Origin: Guadua angustifolia
Lineage: Eukaryota > Streptophyta > Magnoliopsida > Poales > Poaceae
Direction of reading: 5' to 3'
Length of the DNA: 64,000 nt
Assembly: GCA_036346375.1 (NCBI GenBank)
Contig: CM070504.1
Span: 10,909,890-10,973,889 of the forward strand
A program made the position numbers and the translations under genes. This document shows, in pieces, positions 11,075 to 22,530 of this stretch. The notes under the pieces are model-generated. The model was given only the letters and a program-made list of their open reading frames with translations, had not been told where the DNA came from and ran no database searches. Position 1 is the stretch's first letter; every line of letters begins with the position of its first letter.

Positions 11075-11650
11075 TAGGTATCATCCGAATGTTTTTTTTG
11101 GTTGAAATCATCCAAATCTAGAATCATTGGATTTCAGATCCAAATTCACCGGGCCGTTGGATCAAATCATACGATCGGATGTAATCGATACTCCCGAACA
11201 TCCAAATTCACCGGGCCGTTGGATCAAATCATAGGATCGGATCCAAATTCACCGGGCCGTTGGATCAAATCATAGGATCGGATGTAATCGATACTTTCGA
11301 ATCTCAATAATGATCCAATGATTCTAGATTTGGGTGATTTCAACCAAAAAAATATCCGGTTGATGTTTATCAAATCCCTATAGGTATCATCCGGATGTTT
11401 TTGTCTTAACTAACATCCAAATTCACCGGGCCGTTGGATCTAACATCCAAATTCACCGGGCCGTTGGATCAAATCATAGGATCGGATGTGGGCCGTTGGA
11501 TCTAACATCCAAATTCACCGGGCCGTTGGATCAAATCATAGGATCGGATGTAATCGATACTCCCGAATCTCAACAATGATCAATGGTTCTAGATTTGGGT
11601 GATTTCAACAAAAAAAACATCCGGTTGATATTTATCAAATCCCTTTTTTT
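11075..11650. repeat. Inverted-repeat element enclosing repeated 30-62-bp units
   Basis: The outer parts are inverted copies: GGTTGAAATCATCCAAATCT near 11100, and its inverse around GATTTGGGTGATTTCAACC at 11330 and 11600. Between them the block CAAATTCACCGGGCCGTTGG starts at 11141, 11203, 11244, 11418, 11448 and 11510, with a partial copy near 11490, often followed by ATCAAATCATAGGATCGGAT. The array looks like local duplication within a MITE-like inverted-repeat element. I see no coding potential. Confidence 0.65.
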
Positions 11651-11663
11651 TTGGCAAAACTAG

Positions 11664-12450
11664 GAAAATTCATGTTTTGTTACTCATAATTCACTGATTT
11701 TAAGATTTGCCACTTTTAAATTTTGACTCGTTGATTTGCCACTGCTCAGCGAGAAATTGTTGCGTTTTGCCACTATGCACGTATTCAGCCCATCTTTGTT
11801 CTTTTTATATAGAAACGCACACGAAAAGACAATCATGCCCCCGCGACGGAGCACAGCGGCGGCACAGCCCAGCGGCCTCACCGCGAGCACCACGAATACA
11901 TGGGCGCCGCGGGGAGCCACCTTGTGTAGCTAGCAACGCGGCGGCGAGATTGGCAACGCCATGTAGCAACTAGGCTTCCCTGCGGCGATCAAATCGGCAC
12001 ATCAGAAGCGCAGGAAAGCGAGGAACGGCGACGAGCAGAGAAATCTAGGATTGTCAGAACAACATAGCAAGAAACCTGCTATTGCTCCTCCCACTGTTGC
12101 CTTGCAAGCGCGATTGCAACGCGGAGGCGTTGCCACGACCTTTCGTTGCTGTCGCCGCCGGGCTCGCGCGCGCGCTGGCGGCGTCGACGTCCGCGAAGCC
12201 GAGAAGACGAACGCCGAGGACGCTGGAGAACCCGCGCACCCGAACTATATGGTCTAACGAAACCTGTTTAAGGGCACGGATAAGATTGTCTTTCCACGCT
12301 CGTTTCTCGAATTAAAAAAAAAAGATAGCTAAATACATTTATAGTGACAAAACTGTTGCTGTATCTAGCGGTGGCAAATCTTCAAGTCAAAACTTAAAAA
12401 CGGCAAATCCAAAAACCAGTGCATTATGACAGGCAAAATCATCAATTTTC
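11664..12450. mobile_element. Pack-MULE-like element with a GC-rich centre
   Basis: The first ~110 bp (from GAAAATTCATGTTTTG at 11664) are a diverged inverted copy of the last ~110 bp (reading GAAAATTGATGATTTTG on the other strand from 12450). Both arms hold GATTTGCC blocks in the same order. Between the AT-rich arms, 11830-12260 is abruptly GC-rich, the composition of a captured grass exon. Reading frames there are short and I cannot identify a source gene. A 9-bp TSD was not found; a 28-bp duplication at about 12438-12493 obscures the right edge. Confidence 0.5.
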
Positions 12451-13029
12451 TCCAAAAACAATTCAATCATCAATTTTCTCCAAAAACAATTCTACCCTGA
12501 GAATCATGTGATTAATTCTCAGCGTCCAAATTACTAATTTTACACGCGCGCGTCGCGACGCGTGGATTCCAGTCGTTTTGCTGTCTGAAAGGGAAATGGC
12601 ACGCGCGCTATATACCGAAGTAACGCGCACGCGTGAAATAGAGGTACCCTTCCAGCGTTTATGGTTTCCACTATAAGCCCAATCAATTGTTCCAAATGAA
12701 GTAGATTTCTGAAACGCCTGAACATATTAGCTCCCATTAATCCTTCTTATGTTCCTCTGAGATGGTCAGACAGACCTGCGGGACCCACTTGGTCAAACTC
12801 TTCCGGGCCCACTGTCATTCGGAGGTCAAATTCGAACAAGACCACTCTTAGAACTGAACTACTGCTGGGATCATAACACAGCCCCGCTTGTCAGTTGCAG
12901 AGCCTGCATGCAATGCAATAGTTATGGACAGCGAATCCTCTCCAAGAACATGTACGCCTTGCTCGTCCCTTCCTCTCCTCCATTATCACTGGATTAATCT
13001 CTTCTCCTGAGTTCTAGCTACTGCCACAT
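12451..13029 (+). promoter_or_regulatory. Upstream region of the polygalacturonase gene
   Basis: No gene is seen here. A TATA-like GCTATATACC occurs at about 12606-12617, some 415 bp before the start codon; whether it is used is unknown. The last 80 bases before ATG13030 are pyrimidine-rich, as expected of a 5' leader. Confidence 0.35.
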
Positions 13030-16000
13030 ATGGGTCCGAAGAAGCTTCTTCTGGCCTCCATTACTGCCATATCAATCTTTCTTTGCATGTTTCCCTACAC
13101 TAATTCAGAGGAAGCCCTTCCCCCTGAAGCTGATGGCCCAAACGCAGAAAGCCCGGGGCCGCCGCCGAGGGTCGTCGACGTCGACGACTACGGAGCGAGA
13201 GCCGACTCCGGCGACGACGCCTCCGAGGTGAAACTAACTAGAGCTGTTCTGCTTCCGAGTTGCCTGGTACTACAATCTCGTTGCCGTGCCAAGCGTTTGC
13301 ACGTAGCACTTGGTCCTGACGCGCGCGTTACAGGCGTTTCTTGGGGCGTGGAAGGAGGCCTGCAACTCCTCTGATTACCCATCCCTGTTCCTTGTGCCCG
13401 AGGGGAAGGCCTACCTCCTGACGCCTGTGAGCTTCAATGGCCCCTGCAGACCTGCCACGATCACTGCAATGGTGAGGCTAATGGTAATTAACTACTCATC
13501 AAAGTTTGCGCATTGCTGCTTTTGGATCGTGATGTTTCCGAGTGATCAGATACAGGGAACGCTGGAGGCTCCGTCGAATCGATCGGTTTGGCTTGACCGC
13601 GACTTGCAGGAATGGATCGCGTTCGAGAACATCGATCGCCTCCATGTCCTGGGCGGCGGAACTCTCAATGGGAATGGACATGAGTGGTGGATCAACTCAT
13701 GCAAGGTCAACAGATCCATGGTACGTACTTGTCATTGTACTTCCCCTGCACATGTCCGTGGTGAAATTCTGACTCACCGAACCCTTTTTTCCCCATTGCT
13801 CAGCGATGCGTCACCGGCCCGACGGTACCTCCTTAATCTACCTGACATTTTTGCGTAAATTTGGTGGTTGTACGAGCAATGTTTTTCAGCTGGCAACTTT
13901 CAGGCTCTGTTTTTCAGAAGGTGCACCCATCTGGTTGTGGAGGACCTCGAGGTGAGAGATAGCATGCAGATGCACGTAGCGATCGCGTACTCCTGGAAAG
14001 TACTGATCTCGAAGCTGTCCATCGCCGCGCCGGGCTGGAGCCCCAACACCGATGGGATTCACGTGTCCAACAGCAAAGAGGTGTTGATAAGTGGCTGCAT
14101 CATCAGCACAGGTACAGTGTGATGTTACACCCACACATATTCAAGAAGGTGCGAGCAGGATAAATCATAGGAAAACATGAACAGATTCATGTACTACCAG
14201 CTAGTATTTTGTGATTTTACAAACTTCGGTTGATTCTGTTCTATTTTGCTCGCCCTTGAGAGCTAGTGCAGGTGATGACTGCATATCCATTGTGACTGGC
14301 TCTGTGTTTGTGAGGGCAACCGGCATATTTTGTGGACCTGGTCATGGAATAAGGTAAGTCAACCTCTCACCGCGAATTTTGTTGCTAATTGCAGCTATAT
14401 TCACCTGTACTGTACACAATTGGAATTGGAATTATATAGTAGAAGACATGATTCACTGTAAGCCCGAAAATTTTGTCTAGTAAAAGGATGGTAAAAAGTC
14501 TCTTCTACCTATCAAAGGAAAGGCAATGACGAAGACACTGTACAAAGGGTTCTGACGTTCTGTTGGCATTGGTTGCTTCTGCAGCATTGGTAGTCTAGGA
14601 GCAAACAAGTCATGGGCCCATGTCTCTGACGTGCTGGTGGAGAAGGCAACACTGGTGGGCACTACCAACGGTGTGCGGATCAAAACTTGGCAGGTAATGC
14701 ATGGCCTTCTTGCTGGGTGGCTTGAAAACTTGGAAAATTTCATGCTTTTTTGAATTTTGAGGAACAGTAGTACTCTCGAAAATGGGACGTACAACCTTCT
14801 GCTACTATGTAGACATGTAGTATATCCTACAATCCTAGTTAAGTAGTGTTACAAAATGCACGGCAAAAATATAGGATCGAAAAACAGGAGATAGGAATTT
14901 TATGTGAAAAATTCTTGTAGGAAAAAACTATAGGAACATAAAAGACAATCACTATATGAGAAGATCTTTACAACGAGCTCTATTTCTTACCCTAGGCTAT
15001 ATAGACATATTTATAGTGATACATAGGGTGTGTTTGGCAGGGATTCAGCTTCTCCAGATTCATAAATCTGGTGAAACTGAAAATTCTAGCTTCACCAGAT
15101 TCGTGAAGCTGAAGCTGTAAGTATATTAAAAGTGTTTAGATAGATCATCTTGTTTATATTTTAGACTAAAAATATAAACTTAATTCACTTTATTTTAGCC
15201 TACAAGTTTCAGATTTCAGGTGAAGCTGGAATCTGAAGCTCTACCAAACAGGCCCATAGTAGACTCCGTATAGGCGTAGATTTAAGGCGGAGTAGAAAAT
15301 AAATTTGTATCACCCTCAACTTCAGTAATCTCCACCTTGAGACGAACTTCTCTTATAGCCAAAATATAACACAACTCTCCTCAAAATAAATTATCATAAA
15401 CATCTTGTACCTCGATAGTCCAATGGACTAATACGAATAAGAAAGATTGAAACAGATTTATCCAAAATGCTCTCATAAGCCTAAACATCACATATGACTC
15501 TTGATAGATAGTGAAGAACTCATATCATATATATTTCATATACTTCACCTAGAACATAAAATTCAGTAAACAATGCTCATTGAAATAGCAACTTGCACAT
15601 GTGCTTTCACATACTTTAAAATGTTGACTTCAAAAATAAATAAATTTTATGACAGTTAAATCTGCTCCTGCAAAACTATCCTAATAATATGAATCCCTGT
15701 GTCGTCAATGGAGTATAAATTGCAGTAGAACCCTCATATAGAGATATGACAACTAGACAATGTTATAATATCCATGCAGAAGCAAACCCCTTCTAACACA
15801 TTAATCTTTCATCTCAAACTGATATTAGAGCAAAACCTTTAATTTTAAATAGTAAAATTCAATGGAGTATGATGCTAGCTACCATTAGGGTATTATTAAA
15901 TTCTTGAGAATTAATGTTGCCAAAGCTTTCATAATGGTTGCGCAAACGATCCAAGATTGAAACATATCTCGACGGTTATCAAGTACCAAATTCAGTTGTC

Positions 16001-18919
16001 TCCTCAACTGATTTTTTTTCAAAGTCTCCTCGATAAAGCGTAGCCCAAATTATTTCTTTGTGTTGAAATATCTACAACTCCATCTTAGACTCTATATATG
16101 CAGATCTTGCTGCAGTAACCCATAGTAAACGATGGATTGTCGAAGAAATCATCAATGATTAATCATGCATGTATGCCGTCAATAATAGGCACAATAGCCT
16201 AAATTGCTATATAATCCACCTTTAACAGAAGTAATACGATAATCAATTATGGCAAAAGATTATCGATGGAGATAGCATAGCTTAACGCCTATGTATGGGC
16301 TATGGCGCCGAATGGCGCAGTGCTGATGTTGGCAAAGTTTTGACGCTAGAATAGTCGTCAGGTTAAGCGCGGGCCAATACTCAATATGAAGTCAAGTCGT
16401 GAAACAGAATTAAGGCGAGTTGAAATCGCCAAGTTGGAACTTCTAAATCTCTTTATATACTTTTAAAAAAATTATTCTTTTTTTCTTCTCCTCCTTTTTC
16501 TTCCTTCTTCTTCTTCCTCTTATTTTTGCGCTGCCCTCGAAGCATCTACTATTGCTTCCTCTTGTCACGCATGATCGGGTCGACGACGGCGTGCCTGTGG
16601 CTGTTGCCAAACATGCCGGCCACTGTGCAAACGGAGAGCGTGTAGCATCGTATGGCTGGCGTGTACAGGTTTGGGTTCACGAGGAGTGTGATGAGAGCGA
16701 TGGATGACATGAAGCTTGCTATAGAAGAAAGTCCTGTAGCGGCGTGGATAGTTGAAGAGGATCGGGTCACCTGCATGGTGCCCCGTGCTGATCATCCTCT
16801 GACCAGAAGCCGCTCGGCGGGGTCGGCCCCTTTTGGTAGGTAACGATTGCGCCTGGGATTGAGAAAAGCATCAACCGCTTGCGCCTCTTCTCCATCATCT
16901 TAACTTCGTCGTGCGACATGGCATCTTGGTCCAACGTGAAGAAGACGATATGAATCACGACGTAGGCCAGGACGACGCCTCCCTCTGATTTTTCTTGCGC
17001 CGCCGCCTCTCGATTTTCTTTTCTTTTGCGCCGTCTCATGAGTCAGCTGAATGTCGTGTGGGTACCACCCTTGTAAGTCTTGCTCCTCGCAGGGCAGCTG
17101 CTTGGATCTTAAACCCAAAGCTTTGATACCACTTGTTACAAAATGTATCATAAAAATATAGGGTTAAAGGAATGGGAGACACGAATTTAACTCAAAAAAC
17201 CATTTTGGAAAAAATCACGAACGCACGAAGACAATTTCACTATAGGAAGATATGTTTACAATAATCTCTATTTCTTTCCCTAGGCTATAGGGAGGGACAT
17301 ATATACAGTGATACATAGTAGACTTGGTGCAGGAGTAAATTTGAGATAAAGTAGAAGCTATCTGTGTAGTAAACAAATTCGTATCACCTTTAACTTCAAC
17401 AAGTAGTAGTAACCGGGTAAACAAATGTAGGAGCTAATTGTGTTCTTTTGAGGCCAGCGACGTAGCCAATAGGGGGGATTGAGTAGGCTCAAGCCCACTG
17501 CCCCGTGGTGATAAGTCTTGTTTTCATTGTAGTTTCAATTTCAATCTTACATAGAATATTGTATTTTATGAGAGAGAGAGGGGGGAAGAGAGAGAGTTAT
17601 ATGTTAATTTGAGAGAATAAAATTATGAAATTTGGTATGTTAATTTTCATTGTGAAATAACATCTCGATATACTAAATTTGATTATTTGAGAATGAATAT
17701 ATGAATGAGAGGGCTATCTAACTAAGATACTCACAACGAGTTGAATCAATAGAGTGAATTTGCTTTTTTGTCTATTTAATTTCATGATTGATTTTAGTAT
17801 GAAACTACTGTGATTGTGAATTTCATATGCATGATATATAAATTGACTTTCACATGCATGATATATAAATCAACTTGTTTGCATCGAATTAGCCAGATTT
17901 AGGCTTATCTCGAATAAAATTTTGTCATACGTCCACTGTCGCCAGCAGGTATGAACCGTGAGCTTATGTGTGAGGTTGATGGTGCCAGCGTACGCCATGA
18001 CAGCGTCGACCAATGTGATCTATAGTGTCAATGCAGCTGACTGGGGAAACTTAGCTCTACAAGCCCCTCCATTTTTTATCCTGGCTTCACCATTGTTTGG
18101 GGCTTAGGGTGATTTAAAGAACATTTCACTGACGTGTAATTACGATGTATGATCTTATAAAAAAAGAGAACAAGTTAATGCCAAAAGTACAGAGCTAAGT
18201 TGGCACGAGCATATGTAATAATTAAATGAAGATGGTCATATTTTCTTTTTTTTAAAAAAAGATGATATTTGATTATGCTAGAGATGTCTAAGTAACATTT
18301 CTTTGTAATTTTCCCATTAAACTATATAATAGTAATTAAATAAAGATGGTTTGCTGAGTTCATAGACTAAAATATGTCTAACATTAGAAAAGAAAAGTAC
18401 TATCGAAAAATAAGTAATTTTGTTGATTTGCTTGTTTTGTTCCTACTGTGCTTCTAATCCCATTCCATGGACAGGGAGGAGATGGCTATGCAGAAAGAAT
18501 TACTTTTCAAGATATATCGATGCACAATGTTTCTAATCCGGTAATCATCGATCAGAATTACTGTGACTCCAAGACACCGTGTTATGAACAGGTACTATCG
18601 TAAAGTATATTCAAAATTCTTTCTTTCCTTGTGTATACATAAATACCTTCTAGCAATCAAAAAACGTGTAACATTTGGTAAAATATTTTTGTAGGAATCA
18701 GCTGTTGCCATACATAACATCAGCTACAGAAACATACGCGGAACTAGTTCTTCAAAATTTGCTATCAATTTCATTTGTAGCAAAGTTGTTCCTTGTGATG
18801 GTATAGTGATGCAAGATATTTCTTTGGTTGGAGAAGGAACCTACGTTGCGTGTTCTTATGTGAATGCCAAAGTAGAAGAATTGGGATATAACCTCCCTTA
18901 TTGCAGAGCGGTAACGTAG
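13030..18919 (+). CDS. Polygalacturonase (glycoside hydrolase family 28)
   Basis: This secreted enzyme hydrolyses alpha-1,4-linked galacturonic acid in pectin of the cell wall. Nine exons join with consistent phases: 13030-13227, 13334-13471, 13550-13720, 13804-13824, 13904-14111, 14272-14353, 14585-14693, 18475-18591 and 18695-18919, giving 422 residues. Residues 1-26 (MGPKKLLLASITAISIFLCM...) form a signal peptide. All four family motifs are present: SPNTDGIHV (D226), GDDCISI (D247, D248), GPGHGIS (H270) and NGVRIKTW (304-308). WWINSC, IIDQNYC and late cysteines also fit the family. Intron 7 is 3.8 kb because of transposon insertions. The open frame and intact motifs suggest a working gene. 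Tissue and endo/exo mode cannot be told from the sequence. Confidence 0.9.
13804..13824 (+). other. 21-nt micro-exon of the polygalacturonase
   Basis: Between a splice acceptor ending ...GCTCAG at 13803 and a donor GTACCT at 13825 lie seven codons (RCVTGPT). They supply the Cys-x-Gly/Ala-Pro-Thr step found in this family between the WWxxSC region and the ALxF segment. Without it the two flanking exons would lack that conserved link. Confidence 0.75.
14847..15327 (-). repeat. 3' LTR of the Copia-like element, with MITE insertion
   Basis: It is similar to 17134-17401 except for the extra 230 bp at 15026-15255. The end expected as CA (on the + strand) reads TA at 15326-15327, so it has begun to drift. 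Confidence 0.75.
15026..15255. mobile_element. Tourist-like MITE nested in the Copia LTR
   Basis: The ends read GGGTGTGTTTGGCAGGG and, inverted, GGGCCTGTTTGGTAGAG; subterminal GATTCAGCTTC and GGAATCTGAAGC are also inverted. ATA flanks both ends (15023-15025 and 15256-15258). The absence of this block from the other LTR shows that it inserted after the retrotransposon. Confidence 0.75.
16549..17039 (-). pseudogene. Captured fragment of an ankyrin/PGG-domain protein gene
   Basis: On the - strand, across frame changes, one can read MLFSIPGAIVTYQKGPTPPS, GFWSEDD, then HAGDPILFNYPRRYRTFFYS, then FMSSIALITLLVNPNLYT and CTVAGMFG. These match in order the PGG domain (first helix, PxGG-like loop, GDPIL...RYRxFFY, second helix) of plant ankyrin-repeat membrane proteins. 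Frameshifts near 16790 and 16700 and the lack of ankyrin repeats make it a dead fragment. It lies inside the Copia-like element, between primer site and purine tract, as expected of a captured sequence. Confidence 0.65.
17134..17401 (-). repeat. 5' LTR of the Copia-like element (268 bp)
   Basis: It runs from TG at 17134 to CA at 17401 on the + strand. The primer-binding site lies just inside, at about 17112-17132. The right copy of the AGTAG duplication follows directly. Confidence 0.8.
17455..18095. mobile_element. Small non-autonomous hAT element in polygalacturonase intron 7
   Basis: The ends are CAGCGACGTAGCCA and, inverted, CAATGGTGAAGCCAGG, resembling the CAGTGGCGGAGCCAGG-type termini of the hAT elements at 34234 and 39302. 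The flanks TTTGAGGC (17447-17454) and TTTGGGGC (18096-18103) match at 7 of 8 positions, consistent with an aged 8-bp TSD. The interior has GA-rich and AT-rich stretches and no transposase. Confidence 0.6.
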
Positions 18920-19611
18920 TATGTTTGCATCAAACGCACTTAATTATATTCAAGTTTATCAATTTATTATTTATTCTTTGACAAGTTGTCAGCGGCTACC
19001 GCCGATGCTTTGCATGTGTTTTGTGATTGGATGATTGTATATAATGGTTTGAATATCGAACGGGAACACGTACAAAACACATGTGCATGCATGCAGGCTA
19101 TTTAGTTGTACGCAAAAAGGCTAGAGCACATTGTGCAGTACATATGCTCCACGTGAATGAGGAAGACGAACTGCAATGAACTGGTGTAAAATGCAAGCAA
19201 GAGTTTAGTTGACTTACTTTGGAAATTGAAAAATTCATGAGAAAGCTAACCTTATCCACACTGGTCCCTCATCAACATGATTATTCTTCAAGATGGGAAG
19301 GCAAGATCGAAATTCCACGATCAAAACATATCATAAGGCAGCACGTAGTACTCACAATGCAAGTTTTGTATCGAGGCACGATATATGCATTCTCTACATC
19401 TTCTTCTGTAGTGATTATACTACATCCCTTACCAATCCAATGTGCTCTAGCAATGCACCGAGGGCTAGCAACTTAGAGTGTACGGTAGCACTTCAAATTT
19501 CAGTTGGAAGTGTCGAAAATTACGACGATTGTTGTAGATCCATCCTAATGTTAATTAAGAATAGACGAAGAACAATCACAATAAATGAACACAGGATACA
19601 CGGAAATCAAC
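18920..19611. other. Polygalacturonase 3' region and spacer
   Basis: This stretch holds the 3' untranslated region of the polygalacturonase (end not defined) and unique-looking DNA. Short reading frames at 19219-19600 show no recognisable protein. The CACTA element begins at 19612. Confidence 0.5.
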
Positions 19612-20261
19612 CACCACAGTATATGCCCACATTACAGACGGTTCACAAACCGTATCACAGATGATTTTGTGAACTGTTTGTATCAAATTGTCAGTGACAA
19701 CAAAAAGCCATCATAGATGGTTTTCTAATTGTTTGTGAAAAAACTCAAATACGGTTCTTTAGAACTGTCTAGAATGAGACTATCATGACAGATGGTTCCA
19801 AACTCTGAGATAGCTCTTCAAAGACGGTTCTTCTTTAGAAACGTCTGTGATATTAATTTTCTATTTTTTACTAAATTTTAATTTATTGTCTAGCCTTAGG
19901 AAATGGTAGCCATGCTCTCTTAAACAAAAAAATGAACTCCAATCACAGCATCACCAGCATATTATTTTGAACTCCAATCACAGTACGCAGTTTCACCAGT
20001 ATATTATTATGACACACATGTTACACAAGATACAGTGCATCTATTTCATAAATTAACTCAGATCGTACATTATAATATATGTACGGCACATCTATTTCAG
20101 AAATCAACTCACATATATACTAACCAATTGAATTTAGAAGTACAAATAAGAAATTCACAACACAAGGTTCTCAAATTAATCTAAACGCATGGTAAGTAAT
20201 TAACAAATTCACAACTTATCAGTTGAGCGTTGAGTAGCATCTTCTCTTTGGATTTAAAACC

Positions 20262-20939
20262 TTACGCATGAAGAAGGTACAAAGTTGTCCTTGAATTCTT
20301 AACAGTTAGCCTGTTCCAACGCAGATTTAGTGTATTGTCAAGTCTGTCGATGAGAAGAGTAAAGTTTTGCATGTATATAAATTGATAAGTGGAGATAATT
20401 GTTACAAGATTGATAGAGACCTGTATGACATTGGTCTTGTATGAACCAATGAGGAGTCCCACGTTGTGGTAAATGTAGAATCCACATATGTCAGTGTCCT
20501 TTGGCTGCTGGTGGTATTGCCAAAACATAATAGGTTAATTAATTTCAAAGGTATTATTATGGAGAGTGAAGGATTATTATGTACTATCGGATATTGGAAA
20601 GTTATAAGTATGCTTTAGAGTCGATGGGCCCTTCTTGTGTGTCCTTCCCCTATATTTGTAGACACCGAATGATGTGTCTAGTAAATCTTTGATAGGCTGC
20701 AAGTCGTGGGTGCCGTCCTTTTTGAAATCAAGGTAAATTACCCGGTTCTGTCTCAGTATAATTACAAGTAGAACCCAGTGAAACCTACACACGTATGTCG
20801 TTACAGTCACTGAACCTAACTTCGAGGTGCGATATATAGTACAAATCAATAAGTGTAGCATCTGAACAAAGCACTTACCCCGGATTGTGGGGGTAAAGTA
20901 TGAATTTTTGTCCAAATGAGCCAGCAGTATTTTTTTCAC
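20262..20939 (-). pseudogene. Ulp1-like (C48) protease domain of the CACTA element
   Basis: Frames on the - strand contain HWVLLVIILRQNRVIYLDF, which places the His and Asp of the Ulp1 triad, followed downstream in another frame by HQQPKDTDICGFYIYHNVG, which supplies the Gln and Cys region. CACTA elements of grasses often carry such SUMO-protease-like domains. A stop codon and a frame change separate the halves; an intron could explain part of this, but I treat it as decayed. Confidence 0.6.
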
Positions 20940-21683
20940 GTACTCGTGGACGACTCATTTGTTTTCATACATGGTTTGCTTGGACACCATATGTGGGTCG
21001 ACGAAACCCACTGGTTGTTCCATTTCTATTGCTTCCATGTTCATGTATCTACATATTCAAAATCAAGGATCATATATATATGACATTTATCAGTGCAGCA
21101 GAAATGTAGACGGTAATTGCACACACTTACATTGTCCAGCATCTTATAAGTGAGATGTTGAGCGCTTTGAGGTTGTACAAATCGAACAAGTCGGAGAAAC
21201 TGTCCATGAAGATACCATCTAAAAACTGGTGTAAGAAATAGAAATGCTCCTCCTTGAAGCTCACCGAGATACTCGATGTCCGTTGTACCACTGGCTTGTT
21301 GGCTTGTTTCATGTACCAATCTTGCAATCTAACACAGGCTAATGTAAGCATCTCCTTGCTCTCATCCGGTACGAATGGCTACCCTAACTTGAATTGCCGC
21401 ACCGATGAGGCAAACAGAAAGTCACCGGCTGACATGGTCCCTTTCGATTTGCCTTTGTCTCCGCCCCCTTCTACCAAATGTCGTCTTCATAGGAGACAAC
21501 TGGGGCCCGAACTGCAGTAACAGTCTGTGCCTAATGGGACACGGTAGCCGATTTGGCGGGCTCCTTCGGTGCATCGCATGGTTCCCAGTAGTGTGCTGGT
21601 AGTTCCGGCGCATCATGTGGCTCCAGTAGTGCTTATAGCTTCGATGCTCATGTGCGAGTGTCGAAGGAGATATTCTTCTTTGG

Positions 21684-22530
21684 CTACTGGTTGAATGTGC
21701 CAATGGCATCCCCTAGTATGATGATCTCATCGTTTGGGGGCATCTCCAGCGTGACGGCTTTACAAATTTCATGTACACCATCGACATGGACCTTCGCGTA
21801 GCTCGGCTCTAAAGTACGACCGTGCACAAATACCCCTACACCGGATGCATAAGCTCGTCCCCAAGCAGCCTGCAGGGGAACAGAGCCGTTGGCAAGCCTC
21901 ACTTATAGATTGTACGGTGTGGCCATCTACATAAGGGTACACAAGTAATTAGCTAACACGTCCAACATTAAAGTTTATCTAAGGAGTATTGCAGATATGT
22001 TACCCGGGTGTCGTTAAGAGGAAATCTGGCTTCATCCATATCTGTCTCAGGGGTGGACGCGCAGCTACTCAGATGGTTGGTTAGGCTGAACTATGCTTAT
22101 GTTTCTTGGGCTTGCATGTTCTGTGCTTGCCTCTCCGCAGCAACCCTTTGCTCCATCCTTTCCTCAAAGCTTCGTAGCTGACTATCGAACTGCGCTCTGA
22201 GCCTTTCCTCAATCAAGGCTACTAGCCGTTCCTAGTGCTCGGCTTTACTTCTCTTCCTACTCCGGTACATGTTGGAGTCATGTAGGAATCCCATTTTTTA
22301 GGAAACGAAAACACCTGGGCCTCGGGTGCGACCGGCCGCTCCTTGTTTCTCAAGGCCGTGGAGAGTATATCTTTCTCTCTATCCGAAGTGAAAGAGCCCT
22401 GGAAAGATTTCGTACTCAACGATATTAGGCGTTGGGACACTTCCTTATCAGTGGGGTTTGCAAAGGACATGTCGCTCGAAGATGTGGGGCATGACCTTGC
22501 TCTTACCCAATTTCGGGCACGCGAGCCCAC
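21684..22530 (-). pseudogene. TNPA-like plant transposon protein fragment
   Basis: Two - strand frames fit the protein usually encoded upstream of the Ulp1 domain in grass CACTA elements. 22222-22530 has REKDILSTALRNKERPV. 21684-21902 has ANGSVPLQAAW, VHVDGVHEICKAVTLEMP and IIILGDAIGTFNQWP when read on, resembling the conserved domain with a GDAxGxFxQWP ending. The intervening frame is broken. It lies downstream of the TNP2 remnant on the same strand, the usual CACTA order. Confidence 0.55.

Larger units (their letters stand above)
14847..17401 (-). mobile_element. Non-autonomous Copia-like LTR retrotransposon in polygalacturonase intron 7
   Basis: Two similar direct repeats, 14847-15327 (interrupted by a MITE) and 17134-17401, begin TGTTACAAAATG on the + strand. 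The flanking 5-bp duplication AGTAG is at 14842-14846 and 17402-17406. On the - strand, AGTGGTATCAAAGCTTTGGG directly follows the right LTR, which fits an initiator tRNA-Met primer-binding site. A purine-rich AAGGTGGAGAT precedes the left LTR. No gag or pol is recognisable in the 1.8-kb interior, so it depends on enzymes from other elements. The interior carries a host gene fragment (next entry). It inserted antisense to the host gene. Confidence 0.85.
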
